From Molanna angustata (Eukaryota > Arthropoda > Insecta > Trichoptera > Molannidae), in contig OY754990.1 in the NCBI GenBank assembly GCA_963576475.1, positions 17,528,153-17,592,152 of the forward strand: 64,000 nt of DNA, written 5' to 3'. Shown here in pieces: positions 21,736 through 32,974 of the stretch. The notes below the pieces were generated by a model, which did no database searches, had not been told where the DNA came from, and was given only the letters and a program-made list of their open reading frames with translations. The number at the start of each line of letters is the position of its first letter. Position 1 is the stretch's first letter. The position numbers were made by a program, and so were the translations under genes.

Positions 21736-22259
21736 GTTACATGTAACACATGAGATCCAACTGTCGGTGGCGATAGTATGCATAATCAAAGAATACGTAC
21801 CAAACTATAAACAACACAAATTAATAAATATTTGAAGATATTTTATTTTCTATATAAAACATGTAGGTATGTTTGTCAGGATAGGATAGTATGGAGGTCA
21901 GTCTGTTTTCCTACACAGAATATGAAAACAGTATGATGGTATGTATGCATGTTTGGAGATTTAAGTATCAAACTATTAAGTCTTATTACATATTGTGTAT
22001 AGGCGACTGCCATACAAATTGTATGAAGCGATAACTTCACTAAATTCAATTTTTATAAAAATTGTAAAAAAAATTGAGATGTAATATAACAATGTTTATA
22101 TTTTTTATAGAAAATTAAATTATCTTGTTGGGGGTGTTTCGGCTTTTTTTGATGTTTTTAAAAACTTTGGAAATATAGGCAGTTACATAAACACATAAAT
22201 TTTTCATGAAAAAAATATTTTTATTAATAAAAAATGTTTTGACATTTTGGTCCTATTTA

Positions 22260-23360
22260 CTTCTCGTTAAAAAATCGGTTATGTCTACATCTTCTTCTGG
22301 GTCACAATCCTAAGATTGGTCTGCACCAAACACTCGATCTTTCCACTTAACTCTATCGTCCGCCAGTCTCTTTATCTCTTTGTAGCTGCTACAGCGCACG
22401 TCACCGATTATCTGGTCTATATAGTTATTTCTGGGGCGACCTCTACAGTTACCCCCATCAATCATTCCTTCGACGATGGTAAAAAGCAGGCCTGGGTGCC
22501 GGATGTTGTGGCCTATCCAAGTTGTTCTCTGTTGGGCAATTCTTTACATAATTTGCCTTGTCTCTCCAACCCTACTTAGTACCTCGTCGTTGCTGATGTG
22601 TTCTGACCAGTGAACTTTAGCCATGCGTCTGTAGCACCACATCTCAAACGCAGACAGACGTCCCGTTTCGCGTTGGCTGATGGTCCATGTTTCACAGCCA
22701 TATAGCAGTACACTCCAGACAAGAGACTTGATCAAATTTTTCCTAATTTTGATGGAAATGTTAGGGGATTCAAAAATTGTTGATCTTTTGTTGAAGGCGA
22801 CTCTTGCTTGGTGGATTCTGCTGTCGACATCAAAAGTCTGCTGTTGAACGTCCGTCTTGAGATATTCTGCTTCCCAGATATATAAACTTTTTCACCTGCT
22901 TAATTTCGATGCCTCCCAGAACAATATTTGCAGTGCATTCCTCCCTTCCAGCAACCATGCATTTTGTTTTGTCCTTATTTATCCTCATGTTATAATCGAT
23001 TGTTAGGATGCTTTCCATCTTCCTGAGAGCCTCATTTAATTCTTCCTCTGTTTCTCCTAGCATTGCAATATCGTCTGCATACCTTATCATGTCTATTTTT
23101 TGTCCCTGAATTTTAACACCATGCCAATCTCTCATTTCTTCTCTCAGCTCATCGATAGCCTGTTGAATGTAGCAATTAAATAAAGCTGGAGACATAGAGC
23201 ATCCCTGTCTCACTCCCTGGTTAACACTTGCCTCGGCTCTGCTTTCTCCTTCTGACACAACTGCTGTCTCATTTTTATATATATTCCATATTGCCCTTCT
23301 AAAGCCAAATTGGTCTTCTGTCAAAACACTTTCGATTTTCCTTTCTGCTCTTTTCACTAC
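22260..23360 (-). mobile_element. RTE-like LINE fragment (family B), RT and C-terminus
   Basis: On the minus strand 23357-22830 encodes RT motifs: TEDQFGFRR, VNQGVRQGCSMSPALFNCYI, RYADDIAML (catalytic YADD) and KFIYLGSRI. A frameshift follows and the C-terminal part continues (SVLLYGCETWTIS, EMWCYRRM, then WIGH.IRH and RGRPR in another frame) to about 22260. 5' truncated at about 23360 and inactive. Confidence 0.8.
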
Positions 23361-23699
23361 ATAGTGTCAGATATAATTATTTATTTTTATTTATTTATTT
23401 GTTTCATCTCAAAAATAAAATTTTGAAAATTAAAACACAAATGTATTCAACCTCACTAGGAAAAAACCTGTTTCGAGGTTAAATATAATCACATTTTTGT
23501 GAGAGACATAAATACAGAGTTTACTAAGTCTAACATTTTACAACAATAATATATATCAACATAATGTACATATTATATGGGTATATGTATATCGATACAA
23601 AAATTTATCTATTTAGTATTTCCTTTTTTTAATCATTTCAGAATATATATAGTTATATGCCTACAAAATTTTCATACTCAGAATTCTGAATATTTGTTC

Positions 23700-23838
23700 C
23701 ACATACTGTCGCCATAAGCAGTTGGATGTCATGTGTTGGATGCAACTAGTCATCATTTAATGTAATAGGAAAAATATGTTTATAAAAAACACGTAAGAAT
23801 CATAAATCAAAGGTCACTTTATTGTATTATTGATATAA
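23700..23838 (-). other. 3' flank of copy C
   Basis: Contains the family flank GCAGTTGGATGTCATGTG, also seen near 29990 and 53450, and an AATAAA signal on the minus strand at 23818-23823 for copy C. Confidence 0.6.
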
Positions 23839-24036
23839 TTATATCCATCGACACAATCTTGACCGTGCACATACGGGCCAAAAATTATTGTTGCAATAGG
23901 ATCCTCTTCGACACTGATATGTTAATGGAACCCTTCCACAAGTGCGGTATTCAGTTGGGCTGATACATTTCACTCCGTACTTACATTGACCGCAGGACAC
24001 CGCATCTGCGGAGTTCCACAGGGACATCAATGTGGC
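23839..24036 (-). CDS. Copy C: orphan exon 2 of an 8-Cys peptide gene
   Basis: Exon 2 starts after TTTTCAG at 24036 in phase 0 and ends with TGA at 23839, coding 65 residues. The leader half is ATLMSLWNSADAV and the mature part starts SCGQC. Eight Cys have the family spacing, followed by a short tail RWI. It is very basic, with one Glu. AATAAA is at 23818-23823. No matching first exon occurs between here and the divergent copy D at 28849. Copy C may therefore have lost exon 1, or be spliced from the F first exon far upstream (46.1 kb) as an alternative exon. The coding frame is intact, which argues against long neutral decay. Confidence 0.7.
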   Translation of the reverse strand, partial: ATLMSLWNSADAVSCGQCKYGVKCISPTEYRTCGRVPLTYQCRRGSYCNNNFWPVCARSRLCRWI

Positions 24037-24650
24037 CTGAAAATTAAAAGAAAAATAAAATACAATTGATACTACGACATACCATCAAACCAAGTAAGGT
24101 CACTCTCATCTGGTACCTAAGAAGTGTGAAATGCCAACCTCAAGCCTCCAACATGACTCATCATTATTGCACTGTGGATTTAGGAGGGTTAATGCTTTTG
24201 ATAATTTTGATTATTAGTTGTGAGTTTTGTGATGTTAGCACTCAATGAATCAAATTATTGAGCGTCCTCAGAGGCAAGAATCAAAAATCAAAATAAACTC
24301 TGAGGATGATGCTTAGGCTCATTAAAGTCATACTCATTTGTGGATTGAAACTATAACCCGAATGCACAGTCCTAGGTAACTATGTAAATACTAACTCCTA
24401 ACCTCACTGGAGTATTTAGTATTCTTAAGTTAGCAATTGCGTTGCAGAGACATCACTAACTAAATACTAAATACTACGACAAACTTAAGTTCGATGGCGT
24501 AGCATTTCACATTATTGTGTATGAAGAAAATGATAGATTGTTTTCTATGGGTTTATACTAACGTTTAAAATGAATGTGTTTATCACTAGTTGCATGTAAC
24601 ACATGATATCCAACTGTCGATGGCGATAGTATATATAATTGAATAATATG
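24037..24650 (-). repeat. Duplicated intron block upstream of copy C exon 2
   Basis: An inverted paralogue of 2520-3135 (upstream of copy A exon 2), about 615 bp with the same landmarks in the same order. It shows that A and C are each other's close relatives in non-coding sequence and that duplication included the end of intron 1. Confidence 0.75.
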
Positions 24651-25240
24651 TTTATAATGAACATTATTAACACTAATTGATAAATATTTTATTTTGTGGG
24701 CTTACAAAACTTTAATACTCAGGGGTTGAATTTATTTATTTAGGGAAAAAACAATTACTCATCACACATACCTACACATTTTTGTTTTATAAATAATAAA
24801 TGTGCAATCACAATATTTCCCATAGAGAAGTTACAATGTAAACATAGACGTGCTTAGAGATTAAGATAGAGATAAAAGTAATAAAATATAAAAATCAATA
24901 CTTATTGAATAAAACATATTATGAAGTATAGTTTGGAATACACAAGAATGACATCAATCATATAACATTTCTTCCTCAACACTTAGGAATAGTCGCAGTC
25001 ACCTACATCACTCCATAGGGAACGTTATAGAACTAAGTGTTCTGTTCATCCCCGGAGCGGCTGCTCGTCGGTTGAAACAAGAACTACTATCAAGCATATT
25101 TCATACCACTACCACTAAGAGTCCAACCACACTCGTGAAGGCCCGTAAATCATGGCGAGGGTTACCCTCCCGGCAGCTCCACTAACAACAGACTGCCACA
25201 GGGAGCCTCCGCCAACAGTGCATTCTAAACATACCCAGGT
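24651..25240. other. Non-coding, unrecognised
   Basis: AT-rich to about 24950, then a GC-richer stretch (24960-25240, with CCCCGGAGCGGCTGCTCGTC and CACTCGTGAAGGCCCGTAAA) that looks repeat-derived. It cannot be assigned to a family. Confidence 0.4.
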
Positions 25241-27220
25241 TCTAAGAGGCTGTATCACTGATCTTTTTTTGCAATTTTTCCTTTGAATGACAAAGCATTA
25301 ACCGTTTCAGTGCTAATCTCGAGACGTTATCGTGATGAATCATACGCTACACCAGTGCGGATCTCGATAGGTAATCGTGATGGACAATGTTCCACTTTAA
25401 CTCGCTGTAGAAATCTTATTTATCGACATATCCAAAAAATAATAATTACATCGTGTAACCGAATCATTTATCTAAGTAAATACGTTTTCAAAAATTTTTT
25501 AAAAAAATTCGGTAGATGGCAGTAGAGTGTTTACTTTTTATCTATTTCATCTCGATACGTAATCGAGACCCGCACTGAGATACCGCTTTGTATGGATATT
25601 AATGTTGCTTATAACCCATATCCGAGTTCGTAGAGATTGTGCGCCGGTTTAGAAAAATAATTATGTTCGGTTTTTATTTAGTTTATAAAAGCAAAGTATT
25701 TTGTTGTAAATTTATATGTTTTTATTTGTGTCTTAAACGTTGATTCATATTTCAAAATAACTTTTAAGTTCATGAGTTTTATAGAGTAATTCGATTTTTT
25801 GTGTTACCGACTTTGAAAATTTTACTAGGTGATAGACAAAATACATTTAACATTTTTTGCTATTATGAATGAATTTCGCTTTTATAAATGTTCCGAAAAA
25901 GTAAGTACTCAGAGCCTGTTGAGTTATTTCAGTATTATATATAACAACCAATGATTTTATGACTATTTTCTACTATATAAGTTGATAAAGTCGCGGTGCA
26001 GCGGCGCATAGGTCATAGCGCTTACAGATAAACTTCATACAAACGTATAAGGTACTAAGCAATTGTTGAAAACTGTGTTTGTTTTCGAAGAAATACTTAA
26101 AAATTCATAAATTTTAAGCTGATTTTTATTCACTATATACATTCCTATATCTTTTTTTACCTATGTGATATTTTTTTGCTAATAAGTCATGGTTTTGTGA
26201 GCTGGAATGTTGAAAAAATCAGTTAAATAGTATGCAGAAAAACAAAATAAACAAAAAAATGTACTCAACATTTAAAACAGCTAAAAACGAATATTCTCGT
26301 CGAAGATTTCAAGTATCTCAGGTGAGTAGTTATTGAGATATGACGATTTTAATTTTGTCCGAAAATTGCGCCGCACTGAGGTGTTACATTGTTTCGCATA
26401 CGCTTAGCACGGAAAAGGTTAATGGCAGAAAATATGAAAGGTCTAGAGCGCTTGGTAAAAATGGTATTCGAGGGATGCATCCAAAATGGACTGAGAATGA
26501 ATGGAGCTAAGTCTAAAGTAATGGTAATTGAAAAATGCGAAAGAAGAACAGAATACGAAATACGAGTGAATAATGAATTACTAGAACAAGTGGATGAATA
26601 TTTGTATCTAGGAAGTATGTTTCAGCGTGATGGAAGATTGGAAAAGGATATAGAAAGAAGGGTAACGGTAACGACACAATTATCTCAAGGCCAGGGAAGC
26701 TCGCTGTGCACAATGCAATAGTCGTATGCTATAATGTATAATAATGCGATAGTCTTTTGCATTAATGTATGCAAGTGAGACATGGACATGGCAGAAGACG
26801 CATGAAAGTAAAATTAACGCTGTGGAAATGAGGTCCCTAAGAGGAATGTGTGGTAGAACGATCTATGATAGGATAAGGAATATGGACATCAGACGAGAAT
26901 GCAAGATTGAAAGAGATATTGTGAGTAGAATGAATGTACATAAATACACTACGATGGTTCGGACATGTGGAGAGAATGAACGATGAGCGCCTGACAAAGA
27001 AAGTATACAAGGCTGAAAAGAGTGGAATGAGAGGTCGTGGCCGCCCGAGAAAGAGTTGGCATGATCACATAAATGAGATTTTGAAAGATGGTAATATACC
27101 AAGTCAGAATAATAGGAGAGAAAAACAACAAACAAAACGAAAAGGAAAAAAACAGCATAATACAAAAAAAACGTCAGCTACTAATACAGGTACATGTAGT
27201 CGACAGCAATAATATTGTAG
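25241..27220 (+). mobile_element. RTE-like LINE family A, 3' fragment, split by a MITE
   Basis: The left piece (to 25301) ends in ATGACAAAGCATTAA and the right piece resumes at TTAATGGCAGAAAATATG, which restores the YADD-following sequence of family A. The coding remains are LERLVKMVFEGCIQNGLRMN, VDEYLYLGSMFQRDGRLEKD, ASETWTWQKTHES, LRWFGHVERM and GRGRPRKSWHDHI. Several frameshifts are present. The tail from about 27120 runs into sequence shared with 47100-47260. Confidence 0.75.
25302..26418. mobile_element. piggyBac-type MITE with TTAA duplications
   Basis: TTAA occurs directly at both edges (25298-25301 and 26419-26422), and removing the 1117-bp insert restores a continuous LINE. Ends are CCGTTTCAGTGCTAA and, from the right, CCTTTTCCGTGCTAA. 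Internally, GATCTCGATAGGTAATCG-like sequence (25360-25380) is mirrored near 25548-25582. No transposase frame. The ends differ from those of the complete piggyBac at 13793. Confidence 0.75.
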
Positions 27221-28760
27221 TTTGTTAATATAATTTTACAGGGTGTTAATCGTAGTGATTTTTGATACGGATAGAAGATCTGTATGTCCTAATGTATGTA
27301 CTTCGTTTAGAATTTTCTTTAATTTCATTAATATTATGGATTGATCTGAGGATCTTAATATATTACAGATCTCCATAAGACAATTATATCCACGATATGG
27401 GTAAACATGGATGGTTTTGATCCCGCCTGTTTAACATACTTGCCTTCCTGGTGTTGTACAATTGAGACATTTCCAAGTTTTTTGGAAACATTTCTTATGG
27501 CCAATATTTCAATGTACAATTAAATGCTTGATTGTCGATTTTCTCTATGGTTTTCGGCATGTCTATGGTTAATCGGAGTTTGGCGTTATTTCATTACAAA
27601 ATCAACGTTGATCGTCAATAACGAACTGTCAAAAATAAGAATTGTCAATTGTGAACATAACCTTTGTACGTTTTGTGTTATATGGTTTTGTTTTTTTTAT
27701 TATCTATATTGTATTAAATAAATAAATGGTTGTTTCAAAACAATATGTTATTTTATTATAACAGTTAAGATTTCAAAACACCTTTTCAGCGTGTTTCACT
27801 GAAACCAAAGCTGCACAAACCTACAAATTTTTATCTCAGGGTCCTAAAGGTAAATGAAAAGAAACATTCTATAAAGCATCTAATTTTATTGAATTAAAAA
27901 TTGGGATAATGGACATTTTACAAATTGAGATAGTACGAATTCTGTATCAGTGACCAACTAACTATATTGTTTGCTTTACATTTTATTTTATACATAAATT
28001 ATAAAAAAATAAAATAAACATTAGAAACATCTGTGTAGGTATTGACGGGCCGGCCATGACGTAATGAATATTTCACAAAAAAACATTTTAAAAAATGAGA
28101 TAAGACAAATTCTATATTACAATACATAGATTTATTATTATCTTTGTAAATTTATGTGATTGTAAAACAGAAAAAAAATAATAAAAATTCTGACAAATAT
28201 GTCGACTATTATGTTAGCGTCCCGCAGTTGTCACAACACAAAATAGTGGATGCAAACAGCTGTAAACAACGAATACCATAGAGCATAAGACGGTATTACA
28301 CGTGTCAAAAACATTGATCGACGATTAGTTGATTTTTTCTTAATTGTGTATTGAAATAACCAATTTTCTAAATTGGCAATTACGAATCTAATTGACGATC
28401 AGTTGATTGACAATTAACTCCATTTTTTATTGTCCATTGAAATATCGGCCATTAGTATCGGTTTTCTGCCAAACAATCCCCAAGATCGAAACCAAATAGG
28501 AAGATGTAGGTCTCATCTTTGGAATGATGTGGCATTTGCAAAACGATTGGTAAAAGATAGTCGCGTAGATTGTAAAAATAATCCATAATCCGTTGTAATT
28601 GCATAGCAACCAATCACTAATCATTGTGTAAAATGATTAAAGCATGTAAGGTACTAGCATATATTGAAATTTAATTTAATTTTATAAAAAACGTGCCTAT
28701 TTTAATTAACTCATTGATAGTTTTGTGTCGCAAATTAATATTATCACATTAAACGTTGGT
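27221..28760. other. Upstream region of copy D, no gene seen
   Basis: The part 28440-28760 is paralogous to 49240-49510 upstream of copy E (AAGATGTAGGTCTCATCTTTGG, GTGTCGCAAATTAATATTATCAC). Other parts are AT-rich. Short sequences such as TTGACGATCAGTTGATTGAC (about 28390) are related to TTGATCGACGATTAGTTGAT (about 28313), i.e. local duplication. Confidence 0.5.
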
Positions 28761-28768
28761 ATATAAAT
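28761..28768 (+). promoter_or_regulatory. TATA box of copy D
   Basis: TATATAAATGACTAG, 88 bp before the ATG. The same box and downstream sequence (GCTCCCATAGACCAG, probable start region) are conserved in copy E at 49509. Confidence 0.75.
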
Positions 28769-28848
28769 GACTAGTGTTGCTCCCATAGACCAGATTATAT
28801 ATTATTTGTATACTAAACTTATAAGATATCACAAACTAATCTACCAAC

Positions 28849-28881
28849 ATGAAGTTGAATTTAAGCGTCGTCTTTGTCCTT
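28849..28881 (+). CDS. Copy D: exon 1 of the 8-Cys peptide gene
   Basis: ATG in context CAACATG opens MKLNLSVVFVL, ending at CTT|GTAAGT in phase 0. With exon 2 at 29697-29891 this is the most compact gene of the family (intron 815 bp). The precursor is 75 residues. D runs divergently from B. Confidence 0.85.
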
Positions 28882-28935
28882 GTAAGTATTTTTTTCTCGA
28901 ATGAATCAATCACTGTTCAATATTTATGTACTTAT

Positions 28936-29335
28936 TTATTTCTTCTTCTTCTTCTTCTTTGCCAGCCATCTCTCCACTGCTGGATGTAGGCCTCCTCCAA
29001 TGAACTCCATCTCTCTCGGTCCTGTGCTTCCCCCAGCCAACCCCTTCCCGCAACCGGAATAATATCGTCGACCCATTTTTGTTGCGGTCGTCTTACCGGT
29101 CTTTTATTTTTCCACGGTCTCCATTTTAGTATTCTGGGTATCCTTTTCTCGGTACCCTGTCTTGCAACATGCCCTGCCCACTGCCATTTCTACTTTGCAA
29201 CACGGTCTGCTATGTCAACAACTTTTGTTTGGCGTCTGATTTCTTCATTTTTTATTTTATCCCGGAGGCTCACTCCTAACATTTGCCGTTCCATAGCTCG
29301 TTGCGTACATTTCAATTTGTATATTGTGTTGGCAG
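28936..29335 (-). mobile_element. RTE 3' fragment inside the intron of copy D
   Basis: The minus strand reads TQRAMERQMLGVSLRDK, KWQWAGHVAR, RPQQKWVDDI, AQDRERW and YIQQW, then (GAAGAA)n at the 3' end (28936-28960 as TTCTTC). This is the HmRTE-type C-terminus also seen at 58511-59390. It lies antisense to D. Confidence 0.8.
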
Positions 29336-29696
29336 TAAGTGTCATTGTTTCCAATATTTATTAACTTTATAATATTCACTGATCAATACACTGTTCAGAA
29401 TGACTGTATATGGTTCATTTTCAATCTCAACAAAATATGATCATATTTATTTCGACTTGTAGAAATATACTTCGTTGGCCAAAGATACGAGATCGTTGTA
29501 ACATTCACATATTGTAATTACTTTGTAACATATTTAAAAAATATCGACGTTTACTTTCGATCTGCTGAACGTACTACACTAGCTATCCCCATTCACAATA
29601 CAATCGGCTAGACAATGCAATGGCCTAAGTGATGAAGTAACGTCATCTCAATCCGTTCAAATATTTAATGGTAAACTAAAATATCTTAATTTTCAG

Positions 29697-29891
29697 GCCA
29701 CATTGATGTCCCTGTGGAACTCCGCAGATGCGGTGACCTGCGGTGAATGTAACAACGGAGTGAGATGTATCAGCGCAAATACGTACCGCTCTTGTGGAAG
29801 GGCTCCAAAGGGTATAAGGGTGTGTCCAAGAGGATACTTCTGCAACAATAGTTTATTGTCCATATGTTCACGGAAAAGATTATGTCGATGA
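29697..29891 (+). CDS. Copy D: exon 2, secreted basic 8-Cys peptide
   Basis: Begins after TTTTCAG with GCC ACA TTG ATG and ends at TGA 29889-29891, coding 64 residues. Joined to exon 1, the signal peptide is MKLNLSVVFVL plus ATLMSLWNSADAV, with cleavage likely just before TCGEC. The eight Cys are spaced 2-5-8-9-5-7-5; D has one residue more than the others between Cys 4 and 5. The mature part has about eight Arg, two Lys and one Glu. AATAAA is at 29914-29919. Function unknown: secreted, disulfide-rich and cationic suggests a defence or chitin-associated peptide. This is the best-supported complete gene in the window. Confidence 0.85.
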   Translation, partial: ATLMSLWNSADAVTCGECNNGVRCISANTYRSCGRAPKGIRVCPRGYFCNNSLLSICSRKRLCR

Positions 29892-30170
29892 GTTATAGTT
29901 ACATCAATAAAACAATAAAGTAACCTTTGATTTATGATTTATTTCGTGTTTTTTTTTATAAACATTTTTTTCCTATTACATTAATTGATAACTAGTTGCA
30001 TCCAACACATGACATCCAACTTTTTATGGCGACAGTATGTGGAACAAAAATACAAAATTCAGAGTAGGTAGACATGTTTTTAGACCTAAAATATTAATTA
30101 TAATATTCTGAAATTTTAGGTTATGAGCATCAAAGGAATCAAAATGTGAGAGAGACGGACGGAAACAAAT
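29892..30170. other. 3' flank shared by copies D and E
   Basis: About 280 bp nearly parallel to 53351-53630 downstream of E, including TTAATTGATAACTAGTTGCATC, ATGGCGACAGTATGTGGAAC and AGACCTAAAAT, up to the (CA)n. It shows D and E are duplicates including their 3' flanks. Confidence 0.7.
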
Positions 30171-30243
30171 ATACAAACATACACACAAACACACACACAC
30201 ACACACACACACACCCTTACACACCCTTACACACCCCCTCACA

Positions 30244-30279
<36 letters not shown>

Positions 30280-30288
30280 CACACACCC

Positions 30289-30328
<40 letters not shown>

Positions 30329-30354
30329 CCTCACACACACACACACACACACAC
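30171..30354 (+). repeat. (CA)n microsatellite
   Basis: CA repeats with CCCTCA/CCCTTA interruptions. A related tract follows copy E at 53617-53675. Open frames across it are artefacts. Confidence 0.95.
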
Positions 30355-30369
30355 AAATTTCTACTTAGT

Positions 30370-31195
30370 GATGGGTCGGAGATGTATTGAGGCGAGGGAT
30401 AGCTATGTTATATCTTGATATTATTCTAGTCCTTATCTCATGGATTTCATTGTAATGTTGTGCTGAGCCGCAGATGTATTGATGCGAGGGATAGCTATGT
30501 TATTTCTTGATCTTTTTCTAGTTCTTATCTCACGGATTTCGTTGTAATGTTGTGCTGAGCCGCAGATGTATTGAGGCGAGGGATAGCTATGTTATATCTT
30601 GATATTATTCTAGTGTTTATCTCATAGATTTCATTGTAATGTTGTGCTGAGCCGCAGATGTATTGATGCGAGGGATAGCTATGTTATTTCTTGATCTTTT
30701 TCTAGTTCTTATCTCACGGATTTCGTTGTAATGTTGTGCTGAGCCGCAGATGTATTGAGGCGAGGGATAGCTATGTTATATCTTGATATTATTCTAGTGT
30801 TTATCTCATAGATTTCATTGCTGAGCCGCAGATGTATTGATGCGAGGGATAGCTATGTTATTTCTTGATCTTTTTCTAGTTCTTATCTCACGGATTTCGT
30901 TGTAATGTTGTGCTGAGCCGCAGATGTATTGAGGCGAGGGATAGCTATGTTATATCTTGATATTATTCTAGTGTTTATCTCATGGATTTCATTGTTATGT
31001 TGTGCTGAGCCGCAGATGTATTGATGCGAGGGATAGCTATGTTATTTCTTGATCTTGTTCTAGTTCTTATGTATCTCATTGATTTCGTTGTAATGTTGTG
31101 CTGGGCCGCATATTATGTATTGAGGCGAGGGATAGCTATGTTATTTTTTGATCTTGTTCTAGTGTTTATGTTATGGATTTCGTTGTATTGTTTTT
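30370..31195. repeat. 92-bp tandem repeat with alternating subtypes
   Basis: About nine units of 92 bp, e.g. GATGTATTGA starts at 30381, 30473 and 30565. Two subtypes alternate: TTGAGGCGAGG with TATATCTTGATATTATTC, and TTGATGCGAGG with TATTTCTTGATCTTTTTC. The working period is thus 184 bp. One unit (about 30820) has a short deletion. Confidence 0.9.
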
Positions 31196-32058
31196 TTAAA
31201 TATTGTAAATAAACTATTTTTTTATATAAATCATTCTACCAAAGAACACGAAATTTTTTAAATAATTCACTGGAGGAGAAGTCTATTAGTTTTTATTTTA
31301 TTATTTTTATGATAATTAAAATAGAACATATATTATGCTACGAGGTCTCTAAGTTGTTGCTTTGTGACTTCAAACTTGAAAAAAATAAAATATAAACCTG
31401 GCATACAAATCTCGCGTATCTTGGCTTTATAGGTAGGTACTTTGTAGATATGTTTAGAGACAGTTGGATAACATTAAAATAAATATGTATTAATGAAAAA
31501 AATGCCTATAGAGGTATATGCAATCATAAAATATTCGATGTTGAATATTGTTGGTACAATAAGTTGATGGAGATTGAATAGATTCATTTATTTTCTACTC
31601 AATGATATTTTTTTATCATCTCAGTAGGGACGAAGCTGGAATTTTATAGGTGCCTTGAATTCTCGGTTCTCCTTCAATATTATTACAACTTCGTCTCTAT
31701 TGAGATGAAATGTAGGAGATTCATTCAAATTTGATGAAACTAGATACCATCCAATTTATACGCTCGACAACTCATCAAGGTTTCTAGGTCTCACGAAGAT
31801 ATATTTTTTTTATAATTCTTTTTCAGAATCAACTGTAAATACGTACTTTATGGACAGTTTTTGTAGCCTTGATTAATGCGGGGACGCTTATTAAGAATAT
31901 GTCGATCTCTTGGAAATGCTTATTGTAGGTATGTATTACAGATTCTTTAGATTGTAGCATGTTGAGCATAGTTGTTTGCTGAGTGGTTAGGTTATGTACA
32001 TAAAAGAAATCAAAAATCATCGTTTAGTTCATTATTTTATTAAATGAATTATAAATCA
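31196..32058. other. Intergenic, with a foldback-MITE remnant
   Basis: About 31612-31706 carries the foldback family arms (CTCAGTAGGGACGAAGCTGG, then TACAACTTCGTCTCTATTGA). The rest is AT-rich without recognisable genes. AATAAA on the minus strand at 32036-32041 serves copy F. Confidence 0.5.
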
Positions 32059-32247
32059 TCAACATAATCTTGACCGTACACATATGGACGCAAAATTATT
32101 GTTGCAGTAGAATCCTCTTGGACACGGTGCTGTGAATGGAACTATTCCACAAGAGCGGAACGCAAATGCGCTGACACATTTCACTCCGTATTTACATTGT
32201 CCGCATGAAACCGCAGCTGCGGAGTTCCACAGGGACATCAATGTGGC
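32059..32247 (-). CDS. Copy F: exon 2, secreted basic 8-Cys peptide
   Basis: Exon 2 starts after TTTTCAG at 32247 in phase 0 and ends at the stop at 32059, coding 62 residues. The leader half is ATLMSLWNSAAAV: Asp of the other copies is Ala here (GCAGCTGCG). The mature part starts SCGQC, has the standard Cys spacing, two Lys and four Arg, and no acidic residue. AATAAA is at 32036-32041. The nearest first exon upstream on the same strand is 46134-46166, so the intron would be 13.9 kb and contain the satellite arrays, a Helitron and a LINE. Whether it is still spliced is unknown. Confidence 0.8.
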   Translation of the reverse strand, partial: ATLMSLWNSAAAVSCGQCKYGVKCVSAFAFRSCGIVPFTAPCPRGFYCNNNFASICVRSRLC

Positions 32248-32409
32248 CTGAAAATTGAAAGAAAAATAAAATACAATTGATACTATAACATAACATGCTC
32301 TCTTATCTGGTACCTAAGAAGTGGGAGATGCATCTCTCAAGTTTCATTTCTCTATATTTATATAATATCTAATTATAAAAAATAAATTCCATATTTTAAG
32401 TAGTATGGA

Positions 32410-32870
32410 TATACTTGATAAAATATCCTCAGTTTTTTTTTTTTTTTTTTTATTAAAGTTTTATTTATTTACATTTTTTTTAAACAATAAGTATTCTTGC
32501 ACTAAACTGCAAAAGCAGTTTAACAGTGCTAGCTCTCTCGTACACTTATATAAATTTGATAATGTAACAAAAAATAATTATAAACAAACAAAAATTAAAA
32601 ATTAGCAATACAATATAACAATAATTAAAACCATTAACACAATATAACAACAAAGAAAACATACAAACTTATATATAAAATTCTTTTAACATTTTTTTAT
32701 TTTTTTTTTGTTTTCAATTTGAATATTTAAATATTTTGGCAGTTTGTTAAATAGTTTCGGAATTATCGTTGCTTTTGTCCTGTCGCCGTAAACGTTATTT
32801 GTTTTAGGTATTGTCAGTAAGTCTTTCGTTATTTGTCTAGTTGTATATTTGTGAGTGATCTTTAATTTAA
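32410..32870 (-). mobile_element. LINE 3' end (CR1/Jockey-like)
   Basis: The minus strand encodes GDRTKATIIPKLFNKLPKYL, a typical RT C-terminal segment, followed by an AT-rich 3' region and a poly(A) (seen as poly-T at about 32431-32450). Confidence 0.6.
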
Positions 32871-32974
32871 ATCTTTAATTAAAACTATATTAAAAACGAG
32901 TGGGTTGTGGCCAACACTAAACTCTCCACACCACAAATATTGACAATGAAATATTTTATTCATTCTAAATTTTA

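Noticed and set aside
26015..26035. First exon for copy C on the minus strand (AACTTCAT)
   Set aside because: Only the last few bases fit, no MKL[TN]L leader or GTAAGT donor, and it lies in the piggyBac-type MITE.
30024..30418. His/Thr- and Cys/Val-repeat frames (also 51953-52250)
   Set aside because: Translations of (CA)n microsatellites.
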